Source: GW2011-AR15 sp964512765 (GTDB lineage: Archaea; Nanobdellota; Nanobdellia; Woesearchaeales; GW2011-AR15). From it: 64,000 nt of DNA. Numbering within the stretch: position 1 is the stretch's first letter; the number at the start of each line of letters is the position of its first letter. Made by a program: the position numbers and the translations under genes. A model generated the notes under the pieces. The model saw only the letters and a program-made list of their open reading frames with translations, had not been told where the DNA came from and made no database searches. Positions 16,799-27,300 of this stretch are shown here, piece after piece. The stretch covers positions 62,001 to 126,000 of the forward strand of contig CAZEKF010000002.1 in the NCBI GenBank assembly GCA_964512765.1, given 5' to 3'.

Positions 16799-17177
16799 AT
16801 GAAACAAAAAACAAAACTATTAATAATTCTCATTATCCTAATCATAACACTAATCTCAATAACAATACTCGCACAAAAAAAATCGCATCAAAGAAGTATA
16901 TTTGGCCTAATTGCACCAAAAACCTACAAAGTCATAGCAATAGCAAACCAAGACGGTACATGTCAAGACTTGCCACATTATTTATACGATCCTGATAAAG
17001 CATGGAACATGGTTTCTGAATCAGCTTATTGCAATGAAGTTGACCAGGTTTCAAAAGGATGTTGTTTAATAAGAGGAAGATATCAAAAATTAAATAAAGA
17101 ACAATATGAATGCACTTCTCTTTGCAAGGAATCTGGACAATGTAACTGTGATTTAGATTTTAAAACGTGCGATCCAA
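16799..17177 (+). CDS. Secreted Cys-rich protein, 3' end lost in gap
   Basis: 126 residues are visible before the N run. The N-terminus MKQKTKLLIILIILIITLISITILAQ is a signal peptide or anchor. The mature part carries many cysteines (SKGCCLIRGRY, CTSLCKESGQCNCDLDFKTC), similar in style to the end of the preceding protein. It starts 1 nt after the stop of the preceding gene, so the two are one transcript. The reading frame cannot be joined to the sequence after the gap. Confidence 0.6.
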
Positions 17178-17277
17178 NNNNNNNNNNNNNNNNNNNNNNN
17201 NNNNNNNNNNNNNNNNNNNNNNNNNNNNNNNNNNNNNNNNNNNNNNNNNNNNNNNNNNNNNNNNNNNNNNNNNNNNN
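17178..17277. other. Assembly gap (100 N)
   Basis: A placeholder gap between a Cys-rich protein and the 3' part of a protease gene. At least the end of one gene and the start of another are missing. Confidence 0.99.
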
Positions 17278-17745
17278 CATGATCCGTTTGCATATTACCA
17301 AAAATCAAGTATTATTGAAGATATTAAATTTGGTGCAATGATAGCAGGCCCAGCAATAGTATTACATGAACTAGCACATAAATTTGTAGCAATGGGATTT
17401 GGCGCAGTTGCAATATTGCATGCACCAATTAACTGGTACATAATGGTTATTATAATGAGGTTATTGAATTTTCCATTCATGTTTTTTGTAGGAGGTTATG
17501 TAACACATACACCATTACCACCATTAGAATCTTCATTAGTATCAATTGCTGGACCATTAACCAATTTAATATTATATGGATTATGTCAATTAATTGTTAA
17601 TAAAAACTTAGTTAATAAGAAACATCATAAAACAATTTTAATATCTGGAAAGATTAATCTGTTTTTAGCAGCATTTAACATGATACCTCTGCCTGGATTT
17701 GACGGGTTTAATTTTTTCTATAGTATTATAAAGTTTATTTTTTAA
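17278..17745 (+). CDS. Site-2-type (M50) zinc protease, 5' end lost in gap
   Basis: The last 155 residues of a membrane metalloprotease are visible. The zinc motif VLHELAHKF (HExxH) lies in a hydrophobic helix and the second conserved region is NMIPLPGFDGFN, equivalent to the NxxPxPxLDG motif of site-2 proteases. The SIAGPLTNLILYG segment between them is typical of the family. It probably cleaves membrane-embedded substrates. The start lies inside the 17178-17277 gap. Confidence 0.85.
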   Translation, partial: HDPFAYYQKSSIIEDIKFGAMIAGPAIVLHELAHKFVAMGFGAVAILHAPINWYIMVIIMRLLNFPFMFFVGGYVTHTPLPPLESSLVSIAGPLTNLILYGLCQLIVNKNLVNKKHHKTILISGKINLFLAAFNMIPLPGFDGFNFFYSIIKFIF

Positions 17746-17821
17746 GATATAAATGCTTATAAATAAAATTTTTATTTCTTAATTATGCACCAAATTTTAT
17801 TTCTAAGGAGGGATTTATCAA

Positions 17822-19519
17822 ATGTCTGATATATTAAGAAAAATATCAAAAAAATCAATTGACCATGAATTTTATACACCATATCCTAAAGGATATGTGA
17901 AAGGTAAGACAAAATACATTGTTGTGCTTGGCACAGTCATGTCAGGGTTAGGTAAAGGCATTCTTAGCAGTTCACTAGGTAAATTATTACAGTATAAAGG
18001 ATTAAAAATTGCACCTATTAAATTTGACGGTTATCTAAACCAAGACGCTGGTACTTTGAACCCGTTTAGACATGGTGAAGTGTTTGTTTTAGATGACGGC
18101 ACTGAAACAGACATGGATCTAGGGACATATGAAAGGTTTTTAGATTTGAACTTAACCAAAGAATATTATTTGACAAACGGTAAGCTTTTTCAGAGTATTC
18201 TTAACAAAGAAAGAAAAGGTTCATATCTAGGTAGAGATGTCCAAGTTATACCTCATGTAACTGGTGAAATTAAATTATTTTTAAGAAATTTATCAATGAT
18301 TTCAGATGCAGATATTGTATTATTTGAAGTTGGAGGCACTGTTGGTGATTTAGAAAATATGTTCTGTATTGAAGCGGTAAGACAGTTGATGTATGAAGAA
18401 GGTAAAGAAAATGTGTGTTTTATTGGACTAACTTATGTATTAGAACCTGAGTTTTTAGGAGAGCAAAAAAGCAAAGCTGCTCAGTTAGGAATAAAAAGCT
18501 TACTTTCAATGGGAATTCAACCTGATATCATAGGATGCAGGGCTAATAATCCAGTGACTGAAAAAGTCAGAGAAAAAATAAGTGTATATTCAAACGTTAA
18601 TATTGAAAATGTAATTAGTTTACATGATGTGAAAAGTATTTATTTAATCCCTGAAATGCTTGAGAATGTGAACATTGTGCCAAGAGTGCTCAGTAAACTT
18701 GAATTACCTAATAAACAAGGTAACATCCCGATTGAGTGGAAACAATTCACTGAAAAAATTAGAAAACCAAAAAACACAGTTACTATTGGGATGGGTGGTA
18801 AATATACTTCACTAAGAGATGCGTATGCTAGTATTGTCAAAGCATTTGAACACGCAGGAGCAGCATTAAATACAGAAGTGAAAATAAAATGGATAGAGAC
18901 TACAGAGATTGAAGAAGGTAAAGTAACAGTTGAAGAAGCTCTAAAGGATGTTGATGGTGTATTAGTTGCACCAGGTTTTGGCAAAAGAGGTACAGAAGGT
19001 AAAATAATGTGTTTAAAATATGTGAGAAAAAATAACATTCCTTATTTAGGCATTTGTTATGGTATGCAAATGGCTGTGGTTGAATTTGCACGTAATGTGT
19101 GTGGTTTGAAAAAAGCCAATAGTACTGAAATTGATCCAGATACTCCTGATCCTGTAATTGATATATTGCCAGAACAGAAAAAGATTGAGGGCTTGGGAGG
19201 TAACATGCGTTTAGGAGGCAAAGAAGTTTTAGTTAATGAGAATACTTTGGCTTATAACCTTTATGATAAAAAAACTCTGATTAGAGAACGGTTCCGGCAC
19301 AGGTATGAAGTTAATCCGAAATATATACATTTATTAGAAAAACATGGTATGGTTTTCTCAGGCAAACATCCAGAATATAATATAATGCAGATAATGGAAC
19401 TGCCTGGTAAAAAATATTTTTTTGGATCTCAGTTTCATCCAGAATATACCTCTAGACCATTAAAGCCAAATCCCTTATACTTCGGATTGGTAAAAGCTGC
19501 TCTTAAGAAGAAATCTTAA
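17822..19519 (+). CDS. pyrG: CTP synthase
   Basis: A full-length 565-residue enzyme making CTP from UTP, ATP and glutamine. The synthetase domain has the P-loop VVLGTVMSGLGKGILSSSLGKLL, KFDGYLNQDAGTLNPFRHGEVFVLDDGTETDMDLG and EVGGTVGDLENMFCIEAVRQ. The glutaminase domain has YLGICYGMQM with nucleophile Cys412 and the C-terminal SQFHPEYTSRP with the catalytic His-Glu pair. A strong GGAGGG ribosome site precedes the ATG. The P-loop reads VMSGLGKG where most have VVSGLGKG. It is probably monocistronic. Confidence 0.97.
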   Translation: MSDILRKISKKSIDHEFYTPYPKGYVKGKTKYIVVLGTVMSGLGKGILSSSLGKLLQYKGLKIAPIKFDGYLNQDAGTLNPFRHGEVFVLDDGTETDMDLGTYERFLDLNLTKEYYLTNGKLFQSILNKERKGSYLGRDVQVIPHVTGEIKLFLRNLSMISDADIVLFEVGGTVGDLENMFCIEAVRQLMYEEGKENVCFIGLTYVLEPEFLGEQKSKAAQLGIKSLLSMGIQPDIIGCRANNPVTEKVREKISVYSNVNIENVISLHDVKSIYLIPEMLENVNIVPRVLSKLELPNKQGNIPIEWKQFTEKIRKPKNTVTIGMGGKYTSLRDAYASIVKAFEHAGAALNTEVKIKWIETTEIEEGKVTVEEALKDVDGVLVAPGFGKRGTEGKIMCLKYVRKNNIPYLGICYGMQMAVVEFARNVCGLKKANSTEIDPDTPDPVIDILPEQKKIEGLGGNMRLGGKEVLVNENTLAYNLYDKKTLIRERFRHRYEVNPKYIHLLEKHGMVFSGKHPEYNIMQIMELPGKKYFFGSQFHPEYTSRPLKPNPLYFGLVKAALKKKS

Positions 19520-19573
19520 GTTTTACTACTCTTAAGGGAAACATTTATATATTATTAATTGATCTGCAGAAGG

Positions 19574-20113
19574 ATGAGTCTTGAGAATATGTTATTTTCA
19601 ATGCCTGTGGAAGAAATAGTTCAAAATATTGGACAGTATATTCAAATTGCTTATGAAAGTGGTATTTTAGAAGATATAAGAGAAATATTAGGAAACGTAT
19701 TTGAGTTTGTATGTAAAACAGGCGTTACGCTCGGACTTCTAGGATTAGCAGGGAAATTATATTTTAACCGCAGAGCAAAAATAAAAGAGGAAGAGAATAA
19801 ACCCATTGGATATCCCGATGGAAAAGGATTAGAAATTAAAGATGCCAGATCCATATACGTTGGTGTGACTCGAATAGGCATTAAAAAGTATGTTCTAGAA
19901 TGTTTTGACCAAGAAGGAAACAAATTCGAGTTTTCTTTTCGGCAAAAACAGTATGCACTTGATCTTGTTAGAAGTGCAGCAAATATGCGATCAAAACCAG
20001 AAATTAATCTTAAACCCATGGCATTAGGAAAATATATTTCATTGCCAGATGAAGATTATTTTGATTTCTATCAAGCTAAAAACTCAGGATCAATATTGGT
20101 TTTAGAAGATTAA
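19574..20113 (+). CDS. Single-TM protein of unknown function
   Basis: The product has 179 residues from the ATG at 19574; a TTG at 19559 is possible but sits within the promoter, with TATA-like TTTATATATTATTA just upstream, suggesting a leaderless start. A hydrophobic segment at about residues 45-65 (FVCKTGVTLGLLGLAGKLYF) is followed by a soluble C-terminal domain with alternating strands and helices. No recognised motif. It follows pyrG in the same direction. Confidence 0.65.
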   Translation: MSLENMLFSMPVEEIVQNIGQYIQIAYESGILEDIREILGNVFEFVCKTGVTLGLLGLAGKLYFNRRAKIKEEENKPIGYPDGKGLEIKDARSIYVGVTRIGIKKYVLECFDQEGNKFEFSFRQKQYALDLVRSAANMRSKPEINLKPMALGKYISLPDEDYFDFYQAKNSGSILVLED

Positions 20114-20188
20114 TTCACTACTTCAACAAAACCCAAACTTTTTATACTATAATTTCTTTGGAAGTTATTAAAAGAGAGGGATATTTGG

Positions 20189-23100
20189 TTGAGGAAGGTC
20201 CATATAGTAATTATTTTGTTAGTATTATCTAGTTTAGTTTTTAGTACAACTGAGTCTGTTGAGATTAGTTCTGACATTCTTAAAAAAGCAGAAAAATACG
20301 GGGAAGTTGAAGTAATAATAAAGTTTAAAGAATCTGTTGTTAATAACAAACTTAACTCTTCTGAACGACTTGAAATAAAAAAAGAAGAAATTGCCAGGTC
20401 AAGGAAAAAAATATTTAGAAAACTACCTGAACAAGGTTTTGAAATAATAAGAACTTATAACCTGACAAACACTATTAAAGCAAAAGTAAACAAACAAGCA
20501 TTAAACGAATTAAGAAATAACCCAGACATTGAATGGATACATGAAGACATTCCAGTTAAAGCGTTTCTTGACCAGTCAATTCCAATAATAAACGCAACAG
20601 GATTTTGGAACGTGTTAATAGAAAACATTTCTGTTAACGGTTCTGGAGAAACTGTGTGTGTTCTTGATACAGGCATTGATTACACGCATCCTGCATTAGG
20701 CGGTTGTACAGTAACAAATGAGACACAGTCTGGTAACAATGAATCGTTTTCAAGTGAATCAATACACCCTTATTCTAATAATATGAATCAAATTTACAAA
20801 ATTAATTACACAGGGTTTACTCAAATTTCTGTTCATTTTGTTAACATTAGCACAGAAGCTGAATGGGATTATATAGAAGTTCTTGACCCGAATAATAACA
20901 ATAATACTATCGCTATTTATACAGGTGACCATGAGAATGTTTGGACACCAAGTGTTGAAGGTGATACAATTTATGTGAAATTGGAATCTGACACTTCTGT
21001 AACTGGTTGGGGTTTTTTAATTGACCAGGTAATTAATGGAACAGTAAACAGTACAGTAAACTGGTCAAGTTGTGAAAAAGTAATAGGTGGCTGGGATTTG
21101 GCAGCAAGCACAACTTCGCAAGATGACCAAGATCCAAGAGATGACGCAGGTCACGGGACCCATGTTTCTGGAATAATTGCGTCAATGAACGAAACTTACA
21201 CGGGCGTTGCTCCTGGTGCAAAAATAGTTTCAATGAAAGTTTTAGACAGCGGAGGAAGTGGAAACACAACAGACGTGTTAGCAGCTATTGAATATTGTAT
21301 TGAAAACAAAGATCGTTATAATATTTCAGTTATTACCATGAGTTTAGGAAGTGGTGCATATTCTAGTAATTGTGATTCAAACAGTGCGTTTTTTACATTA
21401 TTTTCACAAGTGGTTGATGAAGCTTTAACAAACGGTATAATTGTTATTGCAGCTTCTGGTAACGAAGCGACTTCCACTACAATCGCGTTCCCTGCATGCT
21501 TAGAAAACATTACTTCAGTTGGTTCAACAACAAAAGCAGATGTTATTGATACAAGTTATTCAAACTCAGCTGGTATTTTAGATTTAGTGGCACCAGGGAC
21601 AGCTATAAGATCAACATTAAGTGGAGGAGATTTTGGTTTAGACAGTGGAACTTCAATGGCAGCACCGCATGTTGCGGGCGCGGCATTATTATTAAGGAAT
21701 TTCAAAAGATTAGAGAATGGTTCTATCTTAGGATCTTTAGAAATGCGGGATATTTTAATAGCAACAGGTGACAATAAAACAGATTCTAGAAATTCATTGA
21801 AATTTCCAAGAATCAATTTAACAGTTGCATTGAATTATATTGACGATACGCCAAGAATAACGTTTGTACAAGGTAACGAATCTACAAATATCTCTGTTAA
21901 CAGTAGTTTTGTTAATATTACAACCTCTGAACCAGTGAATGCAACAATTGAAGTGGACGCTGTTAATTATTCAATGTCGGGCAGTAATAAAGTGTATTAC
22001 TACAATATTACAAATTTGTCTAGCTTGTTACATAATTACACGGTTCATGTAACAGATCCAACAAATAACTTGGTTAGTTCAGATATGTTTTTCCTTGAAG
22101 TTGATACTGTAAAACCAAACATAACAGATGTTGTAAATATAACTATAAATCAAACAGAGTATGAGATTTTATTCAATACGTCTGAACAAGCAAACATAAC
22201 AATATTTTACGGTGAGAGTTCAGGAAGTTATTCAAGTAATACAAGTAATTCAAGTTTACTAACAAGCCATAACATTACTTTATCAGGATTAATAGTTAAT
22301 AGTACGTATTATTATTATATCTCTGCATCTGATGAAGGTGGTAATGCTAATGAAACATCAGAATACAATTTTTCAACAAGTTACATTGACATTTTCGCAC
22401 CTACATGGTCGAACATGACAGTCAACCCAGATAATAATTCTGTTTATTCATCTTCTCAACAATACCAGTTTAACATTACCTGGGAAGATTATAACTTATC
22501 AAGTGTTTGGATTGAACATAATTTCACAGGAAGTTATGTAAATTATTCAATTACAGGAAACACCAGTACTGTATTTTACTATAACTACACAGGATTAGCA
22601 GGAGGCGTGAAATATTGGAGAATGTATGCTAATGATACAAACGGATATACAAACAACACAGATTTGTTTGGATACAATGTTCAAAAAGCAAATTCATCTG
22701 TTAATTTAACAATAAATAATACTGTTCAGAATTACTCAGTTGAAAAAAACACTGTTTTGTTGCTTAATGGAACAAGAATTACAGGAGATAGTAATATTCG
22801 GTTATATATTGATGGTAGTTTAATCAATACTTCAGAAATAATAGTTAACAATTACACATTCAATTACGTAGGTAATGTTAATGTAACATTAGTTTATCCA
22901 GAATCACAGAATTATTCTTTTAATTTTAGTACATTGTTTGTGAATGTAACAGATACAGTTGCTCCTGTAATAAATATTTCTTATCCTGATAATGATTCTA
23001 TCATTAATCAAAGTTACCAAGTAGATTTAAATTTCACAACAAATGAAAATACAACGTGTTTGTATTTCGTAAATGAAAGTGTTAATCTAACAGGTCCAAG

Positions 23101-24160
23101 AAATTATAGTACTAACTACAGTGTTTATGCAAATGAATATAGGAACATAACAATTAATTGTACAGATTTAAGTAATAATTCTGCATCTTCAATATTATAT
23201 TATACCATTAATGATACAATCCAGCCAAATATTACTACATCATCTTCAACTTCTGATACAAGTTCAATAACAATTAACTTTAACACAACAGAACCAACTA
23301 ACAGGTCTGTTATTTTAATAGGCGAAGATTCAACAACTAATATTAACTTTGGATTAGTACATTCAGTTACATTTTCAAGTTTAAGTTCTAGCACAACGTA
23401 TAGTTATAATGTAACTGTTTGTGACAGACTAGGTAATTGTAATACAACACAAGGTAGTAAAGCAACTACAACACCAGAATCAAGTTCAAGCAGTAGCAGT
23501 TCAGGTGGTGGTGGAGGTTCTTCAAGTTCGTCAACCACAACAACTGCAACAGTGGCTAAACAAACTTTCCAGAATCCTGTCAAAGGAAAAAACACAATGA
23601 AAATTACTAGTACAAACATAGCATTAACTGATGTTTCTTTTAATCTGAGAGACAATGTCCAGAAAACAGTCCAAGTAACTGTTGAAAAAACGGATCTTCC
23701 TCAAAATATCCCTAATCTGGACAATGTCTATCAGATTTTTAAAATAGATAAAACACAGTTAACAGAGTCAGAAATAACTACAGCAGATTTTGAGTTTAAA
23801 GTTCCTGTTACCTGGTTAACAAACAATAGCATAGATCCTGATACAATCGGCCTTTACAGATATACAAGTAAATGGACTAAATTAAATACAGAGAAACTAT
23901 CCGAAGATTCTGAATTTTATTATTACAAAGCAACATCTCCTGGATTTAGTTATTTTAGTATTAAAGGAGATGTGATAGAAGAAGCAATTGAAGAAGAAGT
24001 TATTGTTGAGGAAGTAATGAATAAGAACATAAGCCGTACTGTTAAAGCATTTGATGAACAACCTACAGTAGTTAAAGAAAGACAATCATTAGACCTTCTT
24101 TGTCTTGTGATATTTTTAACAACATTTGCTTCAATTTTATATTTAGTATTCAAGCATTAA
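20189..24160 (+). CDS. Secreted subtilisin-like protease with CUB-like insertion, Ig/Fn3 repeats and PGF-pre-PGF domain
   Basis: The product has 1323 residues from a TTG with GAGAGGG 8 nt upstream. There is a signal peptide (1-19), an I9-type propeptide (about 40-125), then the S8 domain with Asp160 (VLDTGID), His322 (GHGTHVSG) and Ser489 (GTSMAAPHVAG). The Asp-His distance is about 160 residues instead of about 35, because a beta-rich CUB-like module is inserted (about 165-280; AEWDYIEVLD...GWGFLIDQV). Several Fn3/Ig-like repeats rich in Asn-x-Ser/Thr follow to about residue 1080, then a Ser/Gly linker, a PGF-pre-PGF domain (about 1125-1265) and a C-terminal membrane helix. It is an extracellular protease held at the membrane. 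The CUB assignment is by pattern only. Confidence 0.92.
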   Translation: MRKVHIVIILLVLSSLVFSTTESVEISSDILKKAEKYGEVEVIIKFKESVVNNKLNSSERLEIKKEEIARSRKKIFRKLPEQGFEIIRTYNLTNTIKAKVNKQALNELRNNPDIEWIHEDIPVKAFLDQSIPIINATGFWNVLIENISVNGSGETVCVLDTGIDYTHPALGGCTVTNETQSGNNESFSSESIHPYSNNMNQIYKINYTGFTQISVHFVNISTEAEWDYIEVLDPNNNNNTIAIYTGDHENVWTPSVEGDTIYVKLESDTSVTGWGFLIDQVINGTVNSTVNWSSCEKVIGGWDLAASTTSQDDQDPRDDAGHGTHVSGIIASMNETYTGVAPGAKIVSMKVLDSGGSGNTTDVLAAIEYCIENKDRYNISVITMSLGSGAYSSNCDSNSAFFTLFSQVVDEALTNGIIVIAASGNEATSTTIAFPACLENITSVGSTTKADVIDTSYSNSAGILDLVAPGTAIRSTLSGGDFGLDSGTSMAAPHVAGAALLLRNFKRLENGSILGSLEMRDILIATGDNKTDSRNSLKFPRINLTVALNYIDDTPRITFVQGNESTNISVNSSFVNITTSEPVNATIEVDAVNYSMSGSNKVYYYNITNLSSLLHNYTVHVTDPTNNLVSSDMFFLEVDTVKPNITDVVNITINQTEYEILFNTSEQANITIFYGESSGSYSSNTSNSSLLTSHNITLSGLIVNSTYYYYISASDEGGNANETSEYNFSTSYIDIFAPTWSNMTVNPDNNSVYSSSQQYQFNITWEDYNLSSVWIEHNFTGSYVNYSITGNTSTVFYYNYTGLAGGVKYWRMYANDTNGYTNNTDLFGYNVQKANSSVNLTINNTVQNYSVEKNTVLLLNGTRITGDSNIRLYIDGSLINTSEIIVNNYTFNYVGNVNVTLVYPESQNYSFNFSTLFVNVTDTVAPVINISYPDNDSIINQSYQVDLNFTTNENTTCLYFVNESVNLTGPRNYSTNYSVYANEYRNITINCTDLSNNSASSILYYTINDTIQPNITTSSSTSDTSSITINFNTTEPTNRSVILIGEDSTTNINFGLVHSVTFSSLSSSTTYSYNVTVCDRLGNCNTTQGSKATTTPESSSSSSSSGGGGGSSSSSTTTTATVAKQTFQNPVKGKNTMKITSTNIALTDVSFNLRDNVQKTVQVTVEKTDLPQNIPNLDNVYQIFKIDKTQLTESEITTADFEFKVPVTWLTNNSIDPDTIGLYRYTSKWTKLNTEKLSEDSEFYYYKATSPGFSYFSIKGDVIEEAIEEEVIVEEVMNKNISRTVKAFDEQPTVVKERQSLDLLCLVIFLTTFASILYLVFKH

Positions 24161-24197
24161 GTTACCAAAAGTAACTAGAAAAGTATTTAAAGTAACT
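24160..24197 (+). promoter_or_regulatory. AGTAACT repeats around a TATA box (candidate operator)
   Basis: The inverted pair AGTTAC (24160-24165)/GTAACT (24171-24176) and a further direct copy AAAGTAACT (24189-24197) flank TATA-like GTATTTAAAG (about 24183-24192), just upstream of the small RHH-like gene at 24216. Short repeated half-sites over the promoter fit autoregulation by a ribbon-helix-helix protein; this is inference. The inverted pair could also end the protease transcript. Confidence 0.4.
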
Positions 24198-24215
24198 CTT
24201 CTCTTAAATGTTTTA

Positions 24216-24374
24216 ATGTCAAATGTTGTCAAGCTTGATAAAGAACTAAAAAAAGAGATTGAAGAGTATATTTCTAAGGATAAGAACAGGATAGAATTTC
24301 CTTCTGTGAAAAATTTTGTTGACAAAGCAGTGTTAAGATTATTGAAGGAGGTCAAAAATGAGAAAAAAAAGTAA
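24216..24374 (+). CDS. Small ribbon-helix-helix-like protein (52 aa)
   Basis: ATG at 24216, about 25 nt after a TATA-like box, therefore probably leaderless. The 52-residue product starts MSNVVKLDKELKKEIEEYI and has a later helix, VKNFVDKAVLRLLKEV. The short strand plus two helices matches small CopG/ParD-type DNA-binding proteins. Its last 17 nt overlap the start of the large surface-protein gene, and the GGAGG that serves that gene lies inside it, so the two are translationally coupled. It may regulate its own operon. Confidence 0.65.
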   Translation: MSNVVKLDKELKKEIEEYISKDKNRIEFPSVKNFVDKAVLRLLKEVKNEKKK

Positions 24375-27300
24375 AATTCTCATTATTTTGTTTGTGCTCC
24401 TTTGCATTGCAGTATATGCTAACCCTAATATTACGAACATTATGAACACGTCTATTAACATGACAGTGTATGAAATTTCTTTTAATGTTACAGATGCATC
24501 AAATGCAACAATATATTATGGTTTATCTACTGGAAATTATCCTAATAATACTACCAATACTAGTCAATTAATGTTTCACAACATATCTTTAACAGGACTA
24601 TCTCCGAACACAACATATTATTTTCAGATTAATGTAACTAATAACACAGGATACAGCAACATATCATCAGAACTTAATTTTACAACAATTTCAGATCTTA
24701 TTAATCCAACTTGGTCAGATAACACAACATATCCAATGTGTCCAGTAGCATATTCACCAACGCAAGTTTATCAATTTAACATTAGCTGGGATGACTATAA
24801 CTTTTCTAATGTTTGGATTGAACATAATTTTACATCTTCTTTTGTTAATTATTCAACCACTGCCAATAGTTCAGGTGTTTACTATTACAATTACACAGGG
24901 TTAAGAGTTGGTAATTATTCATGGAGAATGTATGCTAACGACACATTTAGTAATTCAAACTATACCACCTTATATAATTACACTGTTATTAGAGCTAACT
25001 CTTCATTTAATTTAACACTTAACGGAACTGCAGGAAACATGTCACCTGTTCAACCGCAAGGTTTTGTATTTATTAATGCAACTTTATTATTAGGTGAAGC
25101 TAATTTAACAATGTATGTTAATGGTACTTTGACAAACACAAGCAAAAATATTACGTATCTGGTACAATTTAATGATACCGGAACAATAAACGTGACAGTA
25201 ATTTACAATCAAACACAAAATTATTCATCTAGCACAAAAGTATATTACATTACTGTTAATGACACCTTACCACCGCATATTTCATTTAATAATCCAACTA
25301 ACAACAGTTTTGTTAATTCAACTAGTTTTATACTAAACTTTACAACAAATGAATTAGCAACTTGTAACTTTACATTGAACAATAGTTATTATAATAATAG
25401 CTTAGTAATTAACCAGACAAGTCATAATATTACTCTTAACTTAAATGAGTCAAATTATAACTTAACAGTAAACTGTACAGATAATGTCAATCGTACAAGA
25501 ATGTCAACACTTAACTTTACAGTTGATACAACTTCTCCAGTATTAGACATAAGCGAACCAATATCTAATCAAGTAATCTCAAACTTTTCAATAGAACTTA
25601 ATTATTCAATTAATGAAAGTTATTTTGATTCGTTATGGTACACTCTTAATTACAATACAACAAAGTATTCAGTAACTCACAGTATGATTAACGGTTCTTT
25701 TAATATAAGCATCATTAGCTTCACAAAACCAGGTAAACAAGTTCTTGTTTTATTTGGAAATGATAGCGCAGGAAATATTCAATCAACAAATGTTTCTTTT
25801 TACATTAACAAAACATATAACATAACAACATGGTTGCATGATCTTAACCATAGCATGTCAAATACAACATCTATTGAACTGTTTAACTCTAGTTTTAATA
25901 ACTTATCAAACAACATTACCATGTATCAAAATCTGTCATTAGAACTTAATTTCACAAACATTACATTGAATGTATACAATTTTTCAGCAACAAACGCGTT
26001 ATGGGATTTTTTGTTCACTGCCGAAGATAATAGTTCATCTTTTGTTTCATTAATTAATGCTAATGTTGGGACGCATCCTATTGATTATGTTTATGTTAGA
26101 AATTTTTCCTTGTTTTATAATAATACAAACAGATATTATGCAAAAGTTAAACTGCCTAGAAACAGTTCACATTACCAAGAAATATATTATTGTTCAGAAG
26201 ATGATTTGTCAGATTGTGCAGTTGTTAGTAATTGTACAACAACAGCTTATGCAATTAACACATCTACTGCTTGCTATAATAACACTGCTAACAATGTTTA
26301 TGTTTTTGTACCTCATTTAAGCGCTGTTTTCGGAGCAAACGATACAACAGCTCCAACTGTAACAGTTACTGCTCCAATAAATGGCTCAATCCTTAACTAT
26401 AGTTATAGTCTTAGTTTAAACTTCACAACCAGTGAAAGTTCCACGTGTAAATATTTGCTTAGTAAAGGTACTTACAATAATTTATCAACTGCATCAGCGT
26501 TCATAACAACGTTTAATTCATACAATAACTCATACCAAAATATCTCCATAAACTGTACAGACAGGTATAACCAGTCAAGTTTATCAAGAATTTATTTTAC
26601 TGTTAATGACACGACCCCACCGACAATATCAGACTTAGATTCAGATTCAACTTCTGAAAATATTACAATCACTTTAACTACAAGCGAGCCAAGTAACAAG
26701 TCATCATTATTAATAGGAAACGTATCAGTATCTAACGGAACATACGTGACAAGTCATTTTATTAATTTTTCAGGTTTGACAAGTGATAGAACATATGACT
26801 TTAACATTACTTTTTGCGATAAACTAGGCAATTGTAATTCAACAAAAAGCAATGAAACAACAGATCCTGTAACAACCACTACTACAACTTCAACAAGCGG
26901 TGGTTCAGGAAGCAGTGCAGGAGCAAGTACAAAAGTTAACCAAATCTTTGCAGGACTTGACAAAGGACAACATACAATGAACATTGTAAGCTCTGCAATT
27001 GCATTCACAAGAATGATATTTACTGTTAATAAACAGATTAATACTTCAGTATTGATGAGTGTTGAAAATAAAGATATATTGAGTGATATGAAAGAACTGG
27101 AAAACATAGTTTACCAATATTTGAAAGTTGAGAAATCTGTTTTAAAAGAAGATGACATAACAACTGTTGTGTTTAAGTTCAGGGTTGATAACACATGGCT
27201 TAACAATAATAATGTTGATCCAGGAACAATAACTCTTTACAGGTACACAACAAAATGGGACAAGTTAAGCACAAAGAAACTGTCAGAAGATTCCAGTTTT

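Noticed and set aside
16799..17341. A single ORF reading through the second N run
   Set aside because: The gap length is arbitrary, and the part after the gap in that frame ends quickly while another frame encodes a clear site-2 protease.
23440..23540. Ser/Gly codon repeats as a nucleotide repeat array
   Set aside because: They encode in-frame Ser/Gly linkers in surface proteins (also at 47690-47800) and need no separate explanation.
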